A DNA stretch of 64,000 nucleotides from Zanthoxylum bungeanum (Eukaryota > Streptophyta > Magnoliopsida > Sapindales > Rutaceae): NCBI GenBank assembly GCA_019454045.1, contig SKCR01021144.1, positions 124,001 through 188,000 of the forward strand, written 5' to 3'. Under the pieces are notes generated by a model. It was not told the DNA's origin. It saw only the letters and a list, made by a program, of their open reading frames with translations, and did no database searches. Positions 11,480 to 22,900 of this stretch are shown here, one piece after another; the first letter of the stretch is position 1; each line of letters begins with the position of its first letter. A program made the position numbers and the translations under genes.

Positions 11480-12195
11480 CTAGAGAAAATGGGACATGTC
11501 ACGTAACACTAGACCATCTAGGTGACCTTCAAAAACTTTAGGCGGCAAGGTCTTTGTAAACAGATCAGACAGGTTCTCTTTGGATGCAATCTTTGTGATG
11601 GTAACGTCTCCTCTCTTCATTATCTCCCTGATGAGATGATATTCTCTCTCTATATGTTTTCCCCTTTTGTGGCTTCTTGGTTCTTTGGAGTTTTCCACCG
11701 CACCACTATTATCACAATAGAGTGTGAGTGGTCTATCCATATCTGGAACAACTTCCAGATCTCCCAAGAATTTACGGAGCCAGACTACTTCCTCAGCTGC
11801 TTCACAAGCTGCTACATATTCAGCCTCCATGGTGGAGTCGGCAATGCAAGATTGCTTTATACTCCGCCATACTATAGCCCCACCACCTAGGGTGAACACT
11901 GATCCAGATGTAGATTTCCTAGAATCGACATTTGTCTGAAAATCAGAGTCTGTATATCCCTTTAAGATCATATCCTCACTGAAATACACAAGCATATAAT
12001 CTCTCGTTCATTTAAGATACTTGAGAATGTGTTTCACAGCCACCTAGTGATCCAATCATGGGTTTGAGTGAAACCTACTAACTACTCCCACTGCAAAATA
12101 GATGTCCGATCTCGTGCATAACATAGCATACATGAGAATACCAACTGCTGAGGTGTATGGGATATGTCTCATTTCCTCAACATCTTGAGGTGTCT
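11480..12195 (-). pseudogene. Ty1/copia pol 3' end (RT tail and RNase H), minus strand
   Basis: The C-terminal RNase H of a copia polyprotein, open from 11995 to the natural stop at 11480. It shows GYTDSDFQTNVDSRKSTSG, STMEAEYVAACEAAEEVVW, LYCDNSGAV, HIEREYHLIRE and ASKENLSDLFTK, the usual RNase H blocks and the family C-terminus MSHFL before the polypurine tract. Upstream on the minus strand (11996-12195) the end of RT is readable (TRSDIYFAVGVVSRF) but with a stop (TAG for Gln) and other damage. The element is 5'-truncated at about 12195, where Athila RNase H sequence begins on the other strand. This is the longest undamaged copia segment in the window, yet only a fragment. Confidence 0.88.
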
Positions 12196-12375
12196 TTGGA
12201 GACTATTCCTTTGATAAATGATGGTCTACACAGATCATTCAGCAATCAAATACCTGATAGCAAAGAAAGATGCCAAGCCCAGATTGATCCGTTGGGTGCT
12301 TCTACTGCAAGAATTTGATGTGGAGATCCGAGACAGGAAGGGAACAAAAAATCAAGTGGCAAGTCACTAGTTGAG
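12196..12375 (+). pseudogene. Athila RNase H fragment
   Basis: Readable as [20 protein letters not shown] and [18 protein letters not shown], the end of the gypsy RNase H domain, stopping at a TAG near 12368. Together with 8400-8948 it brackets the copia remnant, showing that the RT C-terminus and most of RNase H were lost or displaced at that insertion. Confidence 0.85.
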
Positions 12376-13430
12376 GCTAGAGAATGGAGATACAACTGCA
12401 CTAAGCTGACAATCAAAGAAACATTTCCAGATGAATAGTTATTTTCCATCAAGCAGCAAGAAGTCCCATGGTATGTTGACTATGTAAACTACATAGTATT
12501 GGAGAAATGGCCGTAGGAATGGACACATCATCAAAGGAAGAAATTTTTCAAAGAAGTCAAGAACTATGTCTGGGATGAGCCGTACCTATTCAAACATTGT
12601 GCTGATTAGTTAATACATCGTTGTATACCACAAGAGGAGGTCAATAGTGTCCTGCAGCATTGTCGTTCATCACCATATGGCAGACACTTCAACAAAGATA
12701 AAACCGCGGCCAAAGTGCTGTAATTAGGTTTGTTCTAGCCCACCTTTTTTTAAAGATGCTCACTTATTCGTTCTTCAATGTGACAGGTGCCAGAGAACGA
12801 GAAATATTTCGAGAAGAAATGAATGACCTCTTCAAAACATTCTCGAAGTGGAAATTTTCGATGTATGGAGGATTGATTTTATGGGACCATTTGTTCCATC
12901 ATATGGAAACCTGTACATTCTGGTTGCAGTAGACTACGTCTCCGAATGGGTTGAAGCAACAATACTGCCATCAAATGAATCCAAAGTGGTGTTAAAATTT
13001 CTCAAAAAGAATATTTTCACTCACTTCGGAACACCTCGAGCGATCATCAGTGATGATGGCACACAGTTCTGCAATAGACATTTCGATGCACTCCTAGCCA
13101 AATACGGAGTTACTCACAAAGTTGCCACTGCTTACCATCCGTAGTCAAATGGGCAGGTCGAAGTCTCCAACAGAGAAATCAAAAGAATATTGGAGAGAAC
13201 TGTTTTTTCAACAAGGAATGACTGGTCCAGAAAACTGGATGATGCATTATGGTCCTACCGGACAGCTTTCAAAACACCCATTGAAATGTCTCCTTATAGC
13301 CTGTTGTATGAAAGGGCATTGCAGCTCGAATATAAACCGTAATGGGAAATGAAGAAGCTAAATTTTGATCTTCAAGCAGCATGAGAGAAACGACTCCACC
13401 AACTGAATGAATTGGAAGAATTTGCCTCCA
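12376..13430 (+). pseudogene. Athila integrase pseudogene
   Basis: Integrase of the same Athila element, which would insert the cDNA. A zinc-binding-like section (CDRCQRT, about 12780) precedes the catalytic core: WRIDFMGPF (12866 on) gives the first Asp, [11 protein letters not shown] (13037 on) the second, and [11 protein letters not shown] (about 13155) the Glu of the D,D-35-E triad, so all three positions survive. A TAG at 13142-13144 replaces a Gln codon in the middle and a frameshift follows near 13200; the later [18 protein letters not shown] block is still legible. The similarity fades at about 13430, where unrelated AT-rich sequence begins. Confidence 0.9.
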
Positions 13431-14273
13431 TGCTTATGACTTCCAAAGTTGGAATGGTTGACCCATCAAGTAGCCAACCTGTAAAACTAGCAAACTGGTT
13501 TGGTGTGAGGTATAAGAACTCAGTAAGTAACCATGTTATCACTACAAACATAACATACAAGTCAATCACATTAGAAGTTTTTCAAATTTACTAAGTTATG
13601 ACGAGTTCAGAGTTATCAACTTTTGTTATCATTTATACTTTATTCATGTCAACATTTCACATTTTCATGTCTATATACATGCCAATCTCAATATCTCATA
13701 ACTAACATTCAAAGTATACAAAGTAAAACTCGAATACCACATAGTATATCATTTAACATCAATTCCATTTCAATCACGTGAAACACGAAGTCATACATCT
13801 ATACTTTTATCACAAATATCCATATTTGTAATATCATCAAATTGACAGGTCAAACATACTTTCTTCATTTTGAAACAAACCATTTCAACTCAATGCAAAC
13901 TTCCTTCAATTACGGTAGCCTCATAATGACTTAGCATGTGTGAATCATGTGCATTATACATATCATAACTCACTTTTCCTATATTCATGCAAATACAATT
14001 TTACAATTCTTACACATATACGTACATATGATAAAATCTAAGCAAATATACTCACACTGGTTTTCAAATCATTCATTCATTTCACAATAACATTCATAGT
14101 TCCAAATATCATAAATTCTATCTCGCACACAGAAATACTCAGACATACATACAGTCATCATACAATCGATAACTAAGCATACATAACAGCCAATACATCA
14201 AAGAAAACATAATCAAACAATACATACACACACATACACATATATCACGTGACACAACTCATCACACGATCTC

Positions 14274-14275
14274 AC

Positions 14276-14312
<37 letters not shown>

Positions 14313-14315
14313 TAA
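14274..14315. repeat. ACATAC microsatellite
   Basis: About seven uninterrupted copies of the hexamer ACATAC, within a longer CA/TA-rich tract. Confidence 0.9.
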
Positions 14316-15192
14316 AATTCAAGCATTGCTTATCATCCGTATCATCGAACACATACTTATATATATCAAACATATGAATATACCCGTTATTTCAAATTTT
14401 TGATTCCATAGTCTTTTACTGTTCTAATATCCTTTACCTATCGATCAAACATACACCGTTTTCAAAATTCTTTCTGAAACATTGTTACAATATCTTATTT
14501 ATTATACAATTCCATTCATTTTCGTATCTTATTAATCGAATATTTTTATTAATCAGAAAAAACTCGGCTTATGATCACATACCAAAGCAAATTCGTGTAC
14601 CAATACTTATATATATCCATATACGTACCATTACACATTCATACACTTACATACATAAACACTTGCATATAGACATTGAGCTCGTCAACTACTTCACTTT
14701 ATAGTATAGCAATAACCAAAAATCCATACATGTGATGGTCGATTACTTACCCATACATAATCTTGCACTTCTTTCTCAATACCATCTCTTATCTATTTTC
14801 GTCTTAACCTAAACACTTCAATCATTTATATATATAAACATAAATTAACTTTCAAGTATCCATCGCATGGGTTACTTACCTAGCTTCACGAGCACTCCAG
14901 GTTTTAGTCACATTTGTCAAAACAAATAGCGAAAAGCCATCAGAATCATAACTTATGGAGTTCACGACTAAACTACGATAAAATCCCTGATCTTTTCGGA
15001 ACAACCAAATCAAGTCTGATTTTAATGATCTCAGTTTCAGTAATCTTAAAACATTATTATAAACTATCCCAAGCCACTAGTTCACCTAAATTCTTGGTTA
15101 ATGCATTTTTAGAAAATCTTCAAAATATTTCCACAAACACTACAGAAGGGTCCCAAACCCTCCAACAAACTTGAAATTAGCTGATTTGTACC

Positions 15193-15292
15193 GGAAACAT
15201 CTGAACAATAAGCGACAAACTTGAAATATCTGAACTATGCTACTTTACAAAGCTACTGGAAACATCTGAACAATAAGCGACAAACTTGAAAT
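15193..15292. repeat. Short direct repeat inside gypsy LTR
   Basis: A 35-bp sequence starting GGAAACATCTGAACAATAAG occurs at 15193-15227 and again, unchanged, at 15258-15292; flanking GAAATTAGCTGATTT segments also repeat, giving a period of 65 bp. Confidence 0.85.
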
Positions 15293-16231
15293 TAGCTGAT
15301 TTTTACCATGAGCTCTTATCGAGATTTTGAGGCCATATACGGACTCCAAATGATCCAACGAACGCGCAAGAATTGACGAAATTCCGATCTGAGTTACTGT
15401 TCACCATGGGTCACTATTCATCTAAACCTCATTTTCTCGTTTCGCGTGGAACTATACACGGAATGAAAAATCCATTACGACCAACATATAGTACTCTCCG
15501 AGAGCTTCAATTTGGCAGGTGGCTTGGACCGTGAAACGAAGCGACAAGTCGGGATCAACAAACCAATTTTCATGCGTTCCTCTCTTCCCTATGCCGACGT
15601 TCGCCATCAACCACATAATCATCGACCACCATGAGATGTGTCATGGGCGGACGATCATAATGATGCCGGTGCGCACCGCCGTCGAAGGTCGGAGGGCCTT
15701 CCGTCGACGCCAACTATCTCCCTATCACGTTTACTCTCTCTTCGGGTTACTGTAACTAAACGATGAAGTTTTGGGGTTTCTTTGGTAATTAACTGAAATT
15801 CTGACTTTAATAACAAATTTCCTAAAAATTGCACAAAGCTCCCTGAACAAAATTGAAACTTACTCTTTAATATGGCTAATTTGATTTTTAGCAAAATGAG
15901 GCCCTTCTACTCAAATTTCAAAAAGTTTCAACATGAAAGTTGGTTGTCTCGGAAAAATGAGTCTGATGGTTCAAAAATCAGCTCAATCGGAGTTCGTTTG
16001 CTATCTTTATAGCCGAAACAATAATTTTTTACGCGTATAACGATAAAATTAGAAATCGTGTAACCATTTCTCAGAACCATGCATTTTCCAACGCGACGAA
16101 ACTTCACTTAAAAATATTCCCAGCTATTTTTCAACACATAAAGTCTAATTTTCGAATACAATCCCTTACCAAATCTTTCACTTTAATTAGAAAATTTTCC
16201 TGCAGAATTCCGAAAAACCCGGTGTATTACA

Positions 16232-17959
16232 AGTACCCTTTGGAGTGGTAACGTCATGAGGCCTTAGTCTCAGTGATGACTACGAAGATGAGGAAGGGAC
16301 ATCCATCCAAAAAAGCATCTTGAGGATAATGAACCACTTCAATGCGGCCTCCCCATAGCTATGTGGCCATTATAACGAAATGTCTTTTGAAGAGTTTCTT
16401 ACAGTTTGAGAGCAAGTATGTTATGAAAAAATTGATTTTCACTCTTACATAACTGCTAAATGAGCTCACCTCTTTGAAGTCTATACTGATGGGTCCTCGT
16501 AATTCAAGTGGAGAGGCAAGTGTTGCCGAGTTTTTCAAAACTGTAAAGAAAAGAAAGAAACACTAAGAAGACAAAAGGTTCAACTACTTGATACATGGAA
16601 AGACCTTGATAAAGGTAACTTTACCATGAGAGTCAGGACAAGGGTTGTTGTTTCAGTAAAAACAGTAGGAGTTATCATTTTTCTTTCTTAAAATAAAAGT
16701 TATTTGAATTTAAATACATTGTTGTTTATTCATGTTTTGTGGTAGAAATTTGATTTATGTTTCAAAACTATTGCATGATGGTTTCCACTTTATTTAATAA
16801 TAATAGTTATTATTTCAAAATGGATTACCAATATGAAAAGGAAACTAGAAGATAACTTGTATGTGTTAATACTATTAACACAAAGCTCACTGCTCAACAG
16901 TAAGATGATTAAGGCTGAAAATCCAAAAAAAATGGCAAAGTATTTCTCACGATAACACATATATGTGGCATCTCAGACTTGATCATATTAACCTTGACAA
17001 GTTAAACATATTAGTAGAAAGTGGATATTTAAGTCAGTTAAAGGACCACAACTTACCAGTCTATGAGTCTAGTCTAGAATGTAATATGACCAATAGACTT
17101 TTTATTGGAAAAAAGGGCTAAGATTCGATTAATCATTAAGTGATTATGAATATTTCATCACATTTATTGATGATTATTCTAAATATGTGAATGTTCACCT
17201 AATGCATAATAAATCATATACCTTTGAAAAGTTTAAAGAGTATCGTGCAAAGGTTGAAAATCGATTAGGTAAAGACATCAAAATTCTACGATTAGCTCAT
17301 TGAGAAGAATAACTCGATAATGAATTCAATAAGTTCTTAGTTGAGCATGGGATGGTATACCAACTCATAGCACCTGGAACGCCACAGCAAAATGGTGTTA
17401 CAGAAATGAAAAATCAAACCCTATTAGACATGATGAGATTATTGTTTATTGACAGTCCATTGCCTAGTTATTTTTAAGATTATACTTCACATGCAACAAT
17501 GTATATCCTTAACGTAGTTCCATCTAAGTCTATTCCTAAGACACTTTTAGAGTTTTAGAGCGGTCGCAAAGCTAGTTTCTAACATTTCTGTATAAGGACG
17601 TGTCCAACGCATATACTGAAGAACATGACTGCAAAATTGGAGCCGCTTTTAAGGTGTGCCTATTTATAGGCTATCCTAAAAAGATTATAGGTGAATTCTT
17701 TTATAGTCTAAGAAGATATCAAAGTGTTTGTATTTCTTTAGGAGGACTATATTAGAGAATTCATACCTCGCAGAAAATTGGTACTCAAGGATTTACTTTC
17801 TGGTTAGACTAATGCATCATCAATAACAATTGTTGAATATTGCAATAATGTAACACTTTGAAATCTGAGCGTCAGATGTAGTAATATCAGGAGAGTCTAC
17901 CACCTAGACACAATGGGAGGGTTGTGCGACAATTAGATCATTATCTAGGGATTGGAGAG
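16232..17959 (+). pseudogene. Ty1/copia element A: gag-protease-integrase remnant
   Basis: A 5'-truncated copia polyprotein. The start (16250 on) matches the gag (UBN2 type) of copia C at 49385 on, e.g. the RHEALVSVMT segment. The zinc-knuckle and protease section is largely deleted compared with copia C. From about 16960 the GAG-pre-integrase block is readable (MWHLRLDHINLDKLN), followed by integrase remnants (GTPQQNGVTEMKNQTLLDMM-like near 17380). Many stops and shifts. It breaks at 17959 after GATTGGAGAG, where the Ogre-like element is inserted, and resumes at 28273 in RT. The insertion site lies in the linker between integrase and RT. Confidence 0.85.
17955..17959. other. Target-site duplication GAGAG (left)
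   Basis: GAGAG directly before TGTAGG at 17960; the same five bases follow the element end at 28273-28277. This is the length expected of gypsy integrase. Confidence 0.85.
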
Positions 17960-20572
17960 TGTAGGACACAGAAATCGGCGTCGCTGTCCCGGGCTTGCGG
18001 CCCGGTAGGGAGTACGGAGTAGCACGCGAGGGACTAAGCCAGAGAAATAAAATGGAGTTGCCACCGAGTGTGAACTGGGAAATGATTTAAGGCCGCACTC
18101 ACCTCTCGTAAGGGAAGACCTCAAACTGTTGGGTTCGGAATGGTCCCTTACTTATGCCAATTGTAATGAAAGGATTTATACGATAATATAACCAAGTCTT
18201 ATACAACACATGCAAGATAATTTAAATAAACACATGAAACATGATAATGCATATAACCATAAATAACCGAAGAGACAAACATGCAAAACAATGAAGAAAG
18301 ATAAATAACACAAAATAAATACGGAACAATAAAACAACCATAAATCCAAATTAAATGCGAAATATTAAAAAGACAAATAACGCGAAATACATGCCCAATA
18401 ATGAAATGTGTGACCAAAGAATTTGGCCATTTTTAATGTAGGACTTCGCATGCCCGGTTGGACGTATTTAACGTCCAACCAAGCATGCCGTGTCCAGGAC
18501 GACAAAATAAAATATAACAAAGGGTGCCCTCAGGTCTTACCTTTTAAGTCGCTTCTCGGGAGTGCATTGGAACGTCACAGGAATAGTTAACATTTCCGCT
18601 ATTTTTTCTGGTTCGTTGATTCGCTATTTCTGCTTTCTGTTTTCTCTGTTTTTAGTCGCTATTTTACGGTGGTTTTTGGACTATTTTCCGGGGTTATTTT
18701 TGGTGAAATATGGGACTGTTTTGGGAGCAGTTTTATTCACTATTTTAGGGTGATATTTGGACTGTTTTGGGGGCTGTTTTATGTGTCTTTTTTTTGTTGG
18801 TTATTTTCTGGTTTTTACGTTCGGTGAGGGGTAGTTATGGGCTATTATTTGTCGTTGTTTGATGAGTGAAGGGCTGTAGAGGTGTTATTTTTTGTAATCG
18901 GTTAGTTTGTCCTGTTTTGTGGCTTATTTTCGGTCAGTGGTGAGTGTGTGTCTTGTTCACGGTTAGTGTGTGTGATGAGTTTTGCTTCTAGGCAATGTAT
19001 CTTATTTGTCTTGTTGCCTTTTTGTCGGTTAGTGGGGCTGTTATTTATGGTTTGTGTGTGTGTTGGTTTATGGTGAGAGAGAAACATGAATGGGGAGTCT
19101 TGTCATCTTGTGTGCGTAGAGTGCAAGGTCCGTGTGTGGTCAGTGGGTTGTGTCTTTGTCTTGTGTCTTAGTGGTCTAGGTGTCTTGCCATGTGTGAGAA
19201 GACGTGAGAGGGATGAAGCTTTGTTGAATGAGTGACCCGTGTTTTCGGTTGAGAGGAGAGAGAAGAAGCGAAAAGTATTTTAGGATTTTAGTTTCTTACT
19301 TGTTCGTGGAGACGAGTACTTAGGTGTGTGGCCTATGTGGGTTTGCCGAGTAAGGTGAGCCTATATTTTGTTTGTTGGTTTGTGAAGTGCCGTGTAGGGT
19401 TGTTGGCAGTAGGGTTACCGAATGGGAGAGAGATAACAATGAAGCCGTGTGGGTTAGGGTTTATTTAGGGTGTTGTGTTGCTTCCGTAAAAACAAAGATC
19501 CAAGGTTGGGAGATGAGAGAGCTGTGATGTGACGTGTTTTTGTTGGTTTAAGGTTTTATGCTGCTATGGCTTATGAATGTGTTAGAGAGAGAGGGGAGAG
19601 AAAGCGTGCTTGTCTGTGAAAGAGAGGAGATGGAAGCCGGGTAGGGTAGAGAGATCAGAGTGATGTGTGAGTGGGGAAGAGGCCGTGTGTGATGGTGGTT
19701 AAGGAGAGAGGAGGCCGAGAGATGTTTTATTTTTAGGGTTTATTCTTTTTGTTTTTTCGTGGGGGTGAGAGCTAGGGTTTGTTGTTTTACTGAGAGTGGC
19801 GTGAGTCTTTGACGTGTGTGAGTTACGTTAGGGTTTATTGGCTTTGCTTGTTTGTGAGCAGGCAGTGAAGTTTATTGTGTGGCTGTGTATCTTCGTTTGG
19901 TGAGGGTTGCTGGCGAGAAGGAAAGGAGAACTAAGGGAGAGTCGAAAGCCTGAAGAGGAGAACTAGGGTTTTTATTATTTGTTATTGCCGTGAATGAGCT
20001 CTAGGGGTCTAAGGGTTTGGTTTGTGTGTCTTTTTATAATAGTGGGTTAGGGTTTTCCTTGTATGGGTAGGAAATAAAGATTGTGCAATAATGGGGAATA
20101 TTTAATTAGTTTGTTATAAAGAAATGATTTGTTTAATTTAGGAAGGTGATTTATTTAGTTTAGGAAAGGGATTTATTTAATTTAGGAATGAGATTTGTTT
20201 AATTTAGGAAGGAGATTTAATTTGATTTTGATTGGATTTAATTTGATTTAATTTAATTTAATTGGATTTAATTTAATTTGTGATATGTGTTTTAAATGTT
20301 TTAATTATTTGGATTGGGCTTTGGTGGGCATAGTTCTTTGGGCTTGGGTGAATGGGCTTTGGATGGGTACGAGGGTTTTGGACCGAGCCTAATAGTTAAG
20401 ACAGAGATTAATCGAGCGAACCCGAGGCTAACCAATTGAATTAATTTTGACAAAGTATTTAATTTTGAATTTTCCCTTCCGACGTCCGTTTCCCGCGACT
20501 TCTGTAACTTATCGGGTAGTGCCTTCATACGAGGCTCATCATCGGGCCTCATGTAAAAATGTAGTGTCTACA
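17960..20572 (-). repeat. Ogre-like 3' LTR
   Basis: TGTAGGACAC at the left and GTGTCTACA at the right. It matches 25626-28272 closely; the 2613-bp length differs from 2647 bp mainly by an added segment near 26310-26375 in the other copy. A 41-nt palindrome lies at 18448-18488. The GT-rich plus strand means the transcribed minus strand is CA-rich. Short AATTTAATTTAATT-like repeats lie at 20215-20285. Confidence 0.9.
18448..18488. repeat. 41-nt palindrome in Ogre-like LTR
   Basis: Arms GCATGC and GGTTGGACGT pair exactly with ACGTCCAACC and GCATGC around an ATTTA loop, with one 2-base internal mismatch (CC opposite AA). Related copies: 26113-26153, 60980-61020, 61230-61270, about 61438-61470 (one side) and 61861-61901. 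Confidence 0.9.
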
Positions 20573-20586
20573 ATCGCCCCCACTTT
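20573..20586 (-). other. Polypurine tract of Ogre-like element
   Basis: Minus strand reads AAAGTGGGGGCGAT directly before the LTR start TGTAGACACT. The same tract adjoins the third LTR copy at 63300. Confidence 0.75.
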
Positions 20587-20739
20587 GATGGGCTTGTGCA
20601 GTGTGTGACAGTGAAAATCCTATCAAAGTCATGCATGCATTTTTACTTACCTGGCTCGCCAGCTGTTGCCTGACTTACCTGCTGCTCTGAGATGCTTCAA
20701 ACTGTGTTGATGTGGTGGTGAGGTGCTTCGACCCCTGGT

Positions 20740-21190
20740 CCATTCCCGAACCATGCTTGAGAGGTGGTCCATTCCCAGAGCGTCATTCCTAGCAAGCTAA
20801 ACCTCATTCCCGAGGTGTCGCTGATGTGATAGTTGTGGTCCATTCCCGAACTATGCTCCATTCCCGGAGCGCCATTCCTGGCATGCTAAAACTCATTCCC
20901 GAGGCGTCGCTGATGTGATAGTTGTTGTCCATTCCCGAACCATGCTCCATTCCCGGAGCGCCATTCCCGGCATGTTAAACCATATTCCCGAGGCGTCACT
21001 GATGTGATAGTTTTGGTCCATTCTCGAACCATGCTCCATTCCCAGAGCGCCATTCCCGGCATGCTAAACTTCATTCCCGAGGCGTCGCTGATGTGATAGT
21101 TGTGGTCCATTCCCGAACCATGCTCCATTCCCGGAGCGTCATTCCCAGTATGCTAAACCTCATTCCTGAGGCGTCGATGATGTGATAGTT
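20740..21190. repeat. Tandem array of about 89-bp units (3' UTR of Ogre-like element)
   Basis: The landmark TGATGTGATAGTTG recurs at about 20821, 20910, 21000, 21089 and 21178, giving a period near 89 bp. Each unit contains sub-repeats built on CATTCCCGAA/CATTCCCGGA and CATGCTAAA. Open frames across the array are artefacts of periodicity. Confidence 0.9.
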
Positions 21191-21944
21191 GTGGTCCACT
21201 TCCGAACCGTGCTGAATGTGATGGCGAGGTGCTTTTGACCCTTGGGCTTTGTTCCCAAACCACCTGTGGGATTTGTTCCCTAGGATTTGTTCCCGAACTT
21301 GTGCAGAGAGTGGGCTTTGTTCCCGAACTGTGTTGAATATGATGGCGAGGTGCTTTTGACCCATGGGCTTTGTTCCCGAACCACCTGTGGGCATTGTTCC
21401 GAATTGAGCTGACTGTGGGCTTTGTTCTCGAGTTGTGTAGAGAGTGGTCTTTGTTCCCTGGGCTTTGTTCCCGAACTGCGCTGAATGTGATGGCGAGGTG
21501 ATTTTGACCCCTGGGCTTTGTTCCCGAACCACCTGTGGGCTATGTTCCTGAACTGTGTAGAGAGTGGGCTTTGTTCCCGAACTTGTACAGAGAGTGGGAT
21601 TTGTTCCTGAACTGTGTTGAATGTGATGGCGAGGTGCTTTTGACCTCTGGCCCTTGTTCCCGAACCACTTGTGGGCTTTGTTCCCGAATTGAGCTGATTG
21701 TGGGCTTTGTTCCCGAGCTGTGTAGAGAGTGGGCTTTGTTCCCGCACTGTGCTGAATGTGGGCTTTGTTCCCGAGCTGTACTGAATGTGGGCTTTGTTCC
21801 CGAACAGTGTTGACTGTGGGCTTTGATCCCGAGCTGTACTGAATGTGGGCTTTGTTCCCGAACTGTGTAGAGAGTTGGCTTTGTTCCCGACATGTTGATT
21901 GTGGGCTTTATTCCCTGGGCTTTGTTCCCGAAACTGCTGATAGT
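21191..21944. repeat. Irregular array of TTTGTTCCCGAAC units
   Basis: More than twenty copies of GGGCTTTGTTCCCGAAC-like blocks separated by variable links (GTGTAGAGAGT, GTGCTGAATGT, GATGGCGAGGTGCTTTTGAC). Higher-order units of about 130-250 bp are visible through the repeated GATGGCGAGGTG phrase near 21221, 21342, 21490 and 21626. Confidence 0.88.
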
Positions 21945-22367
21945 GTGGGCCTCGACCCTGGGATTCATTCCCCAAAACTGCTGATAATGTGGGCCTCGAC
22001 CCCGAGATTCATTCCCCAAAACTCATGATAATGTGGGCCTCGACCCTAAGATTCATTCCCCAAAACTGCTGATAGTGTGGGCCTCGACCCTGTGATTCAT
22101 TCCCAAAACTGCTGATAATGTGGGCCTTGACCCTGGGATTCATTCCCCAAAACTGCTGACAATGTGGGCCTCGACCCTGGGATTCATTCCCGATACTGCT
22201 GACAATGTGGGCCTCGACCCTGGGATTCATTCCTGAAACTGCTGACAATGTGGGCCTCGACCCTGGGATTCATTCCCGAAACTGCTGACAGTATAGGCCT
22301 CATCCATGGGAATCATTCCTAAAACTGCTGACAGTATGGCCTCGACCCTGGGATTCATTCCCAAAAC
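21945..22367. repeat. Tandem array of 43-44-bp units
   Basis: About ten units of GTGGGCCTCGACCCTGGG + ATTCATTCCC + AAACTGCTGA-type sequence with minor variants. Interrupted by the MITE at 22368 and continued at 22901-23000 with two more units. The same 43-bp unit forms the array at 63696-64000. Confidence 0.92.
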
Positions 22368-22900
22368 TAGGGGTGTTCGCGGTGCGGTTCGGGGCGATTT
22401 TTTCATTTTTTACTTCAAACCGCGCGGGTGGGCGGTTTGGGAAATTAGAAAATGAAACCGAAAATTTTATAAGGAAAACCGCGGCGGTTCGAGTTGGCGG
22501 TTTGGGCGGTTCAGGTCGGCGGTTTGGATTATAAATTTTTTAAGAAAATTTTGTGTGTTTTCACATTATAATTGAAGAAAACATTACATAATTTTCATTT
22601 ATTCGTTACATATTGTTATATGATCATTAAATATCTTAATTTTCATAGTTCAAGAAGAATAAAAATATAAAATAATATTTAATTTGAATGCGGGTCGGCG
22701 GTTTAGGCGGTTCGGGTCGCGGTTCCAGTCACAATTTGTGGTTTGGGCGGTTTGCGGTTTGACATGGGTCAAAACCGCAGACCGACCCGAAATTTGTGAT
22801 TCGATTCGGTGTGGTTCAAAATCATTTTTAATATTTTTTCAAACCCCGCGGTTCGGTTCGGTGCGGTTCGCGGTTTGACCCGAAATTATGTTCACCCCTA
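22368..22900. mobile_element. hAT-type MITE, 533 bp, inside the 43-bp array
   Basis: Ends TAGGGGTG...CACCCCTA form terminal inverted repeats, with GTTCGCGGTGCGG-like subterminal sequence also inverted near the right end (CGGTGCGGTTCGCGG). It is flanked by the 8-bp duplication CCCAAAAC (22360-22367 and 22901-22908), the length expected for hAT transposases. GC-rich ends surround an AT-rich core (22540-22680); no transposase is present, so it is non-autonomous. Removing it restores an uninterrupted array unit. Confidence 0.88.

Larger units (their letters stand above)
13431..16231 (-). repeat. Ty3/gypsy LTR-like sequence, minus strand (left edge uncertain)
   Basis: At 16231 the sequence ends TATTACA; on the minus strand it starts TGTAATACACCGGG, a start typical of plant chromovirus (Tekay-like) LTRs. 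The stretch has no coding content, holds a CATACA microsatellite and a 65-bp-period repeat, and is AT-rich to the left. I could not find the opposite TG end or a target duplication, so this may be a solo or truncated LTR with other debris from 13431 to about 14850. Confidence 0.5.

Noticed and set aside
11522..11890. Plus-strand frame of 122 codons
   Set aside because: Shadow of the minus-strand copia RNase H gene.
12376..16231. Envelope-like gene after Athila integrase
   Set aside because: Some Athila elements carry an extra frame there, but integrase similarity stops at about 13430 and what follows is non-coding LTR-like sequence.
18199..18417. Hydrophobic small open frame on minus, also at 25864-26082
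   Set aside because: Lies inside both Ogre-like LTRs, is AT-driven, and has no support as a gene beyond being copied with the LTR.
21071..22248. Long overlapping open frames on both strands with peptide repeats (GNKAQG, NESQGRGPH)
   Set aside because: They follow the DNA periodicity of the 43-bp and related arrays, appear on both strands, and match no protein family; they are shadows of tandem repeats.
21945..22367. CRISPR-like regular repeats
   Set aside because: Repeat units are contiguous without unique spacers, the setting is a plant retrotransposon 3' UTR, and no cas gene is present.
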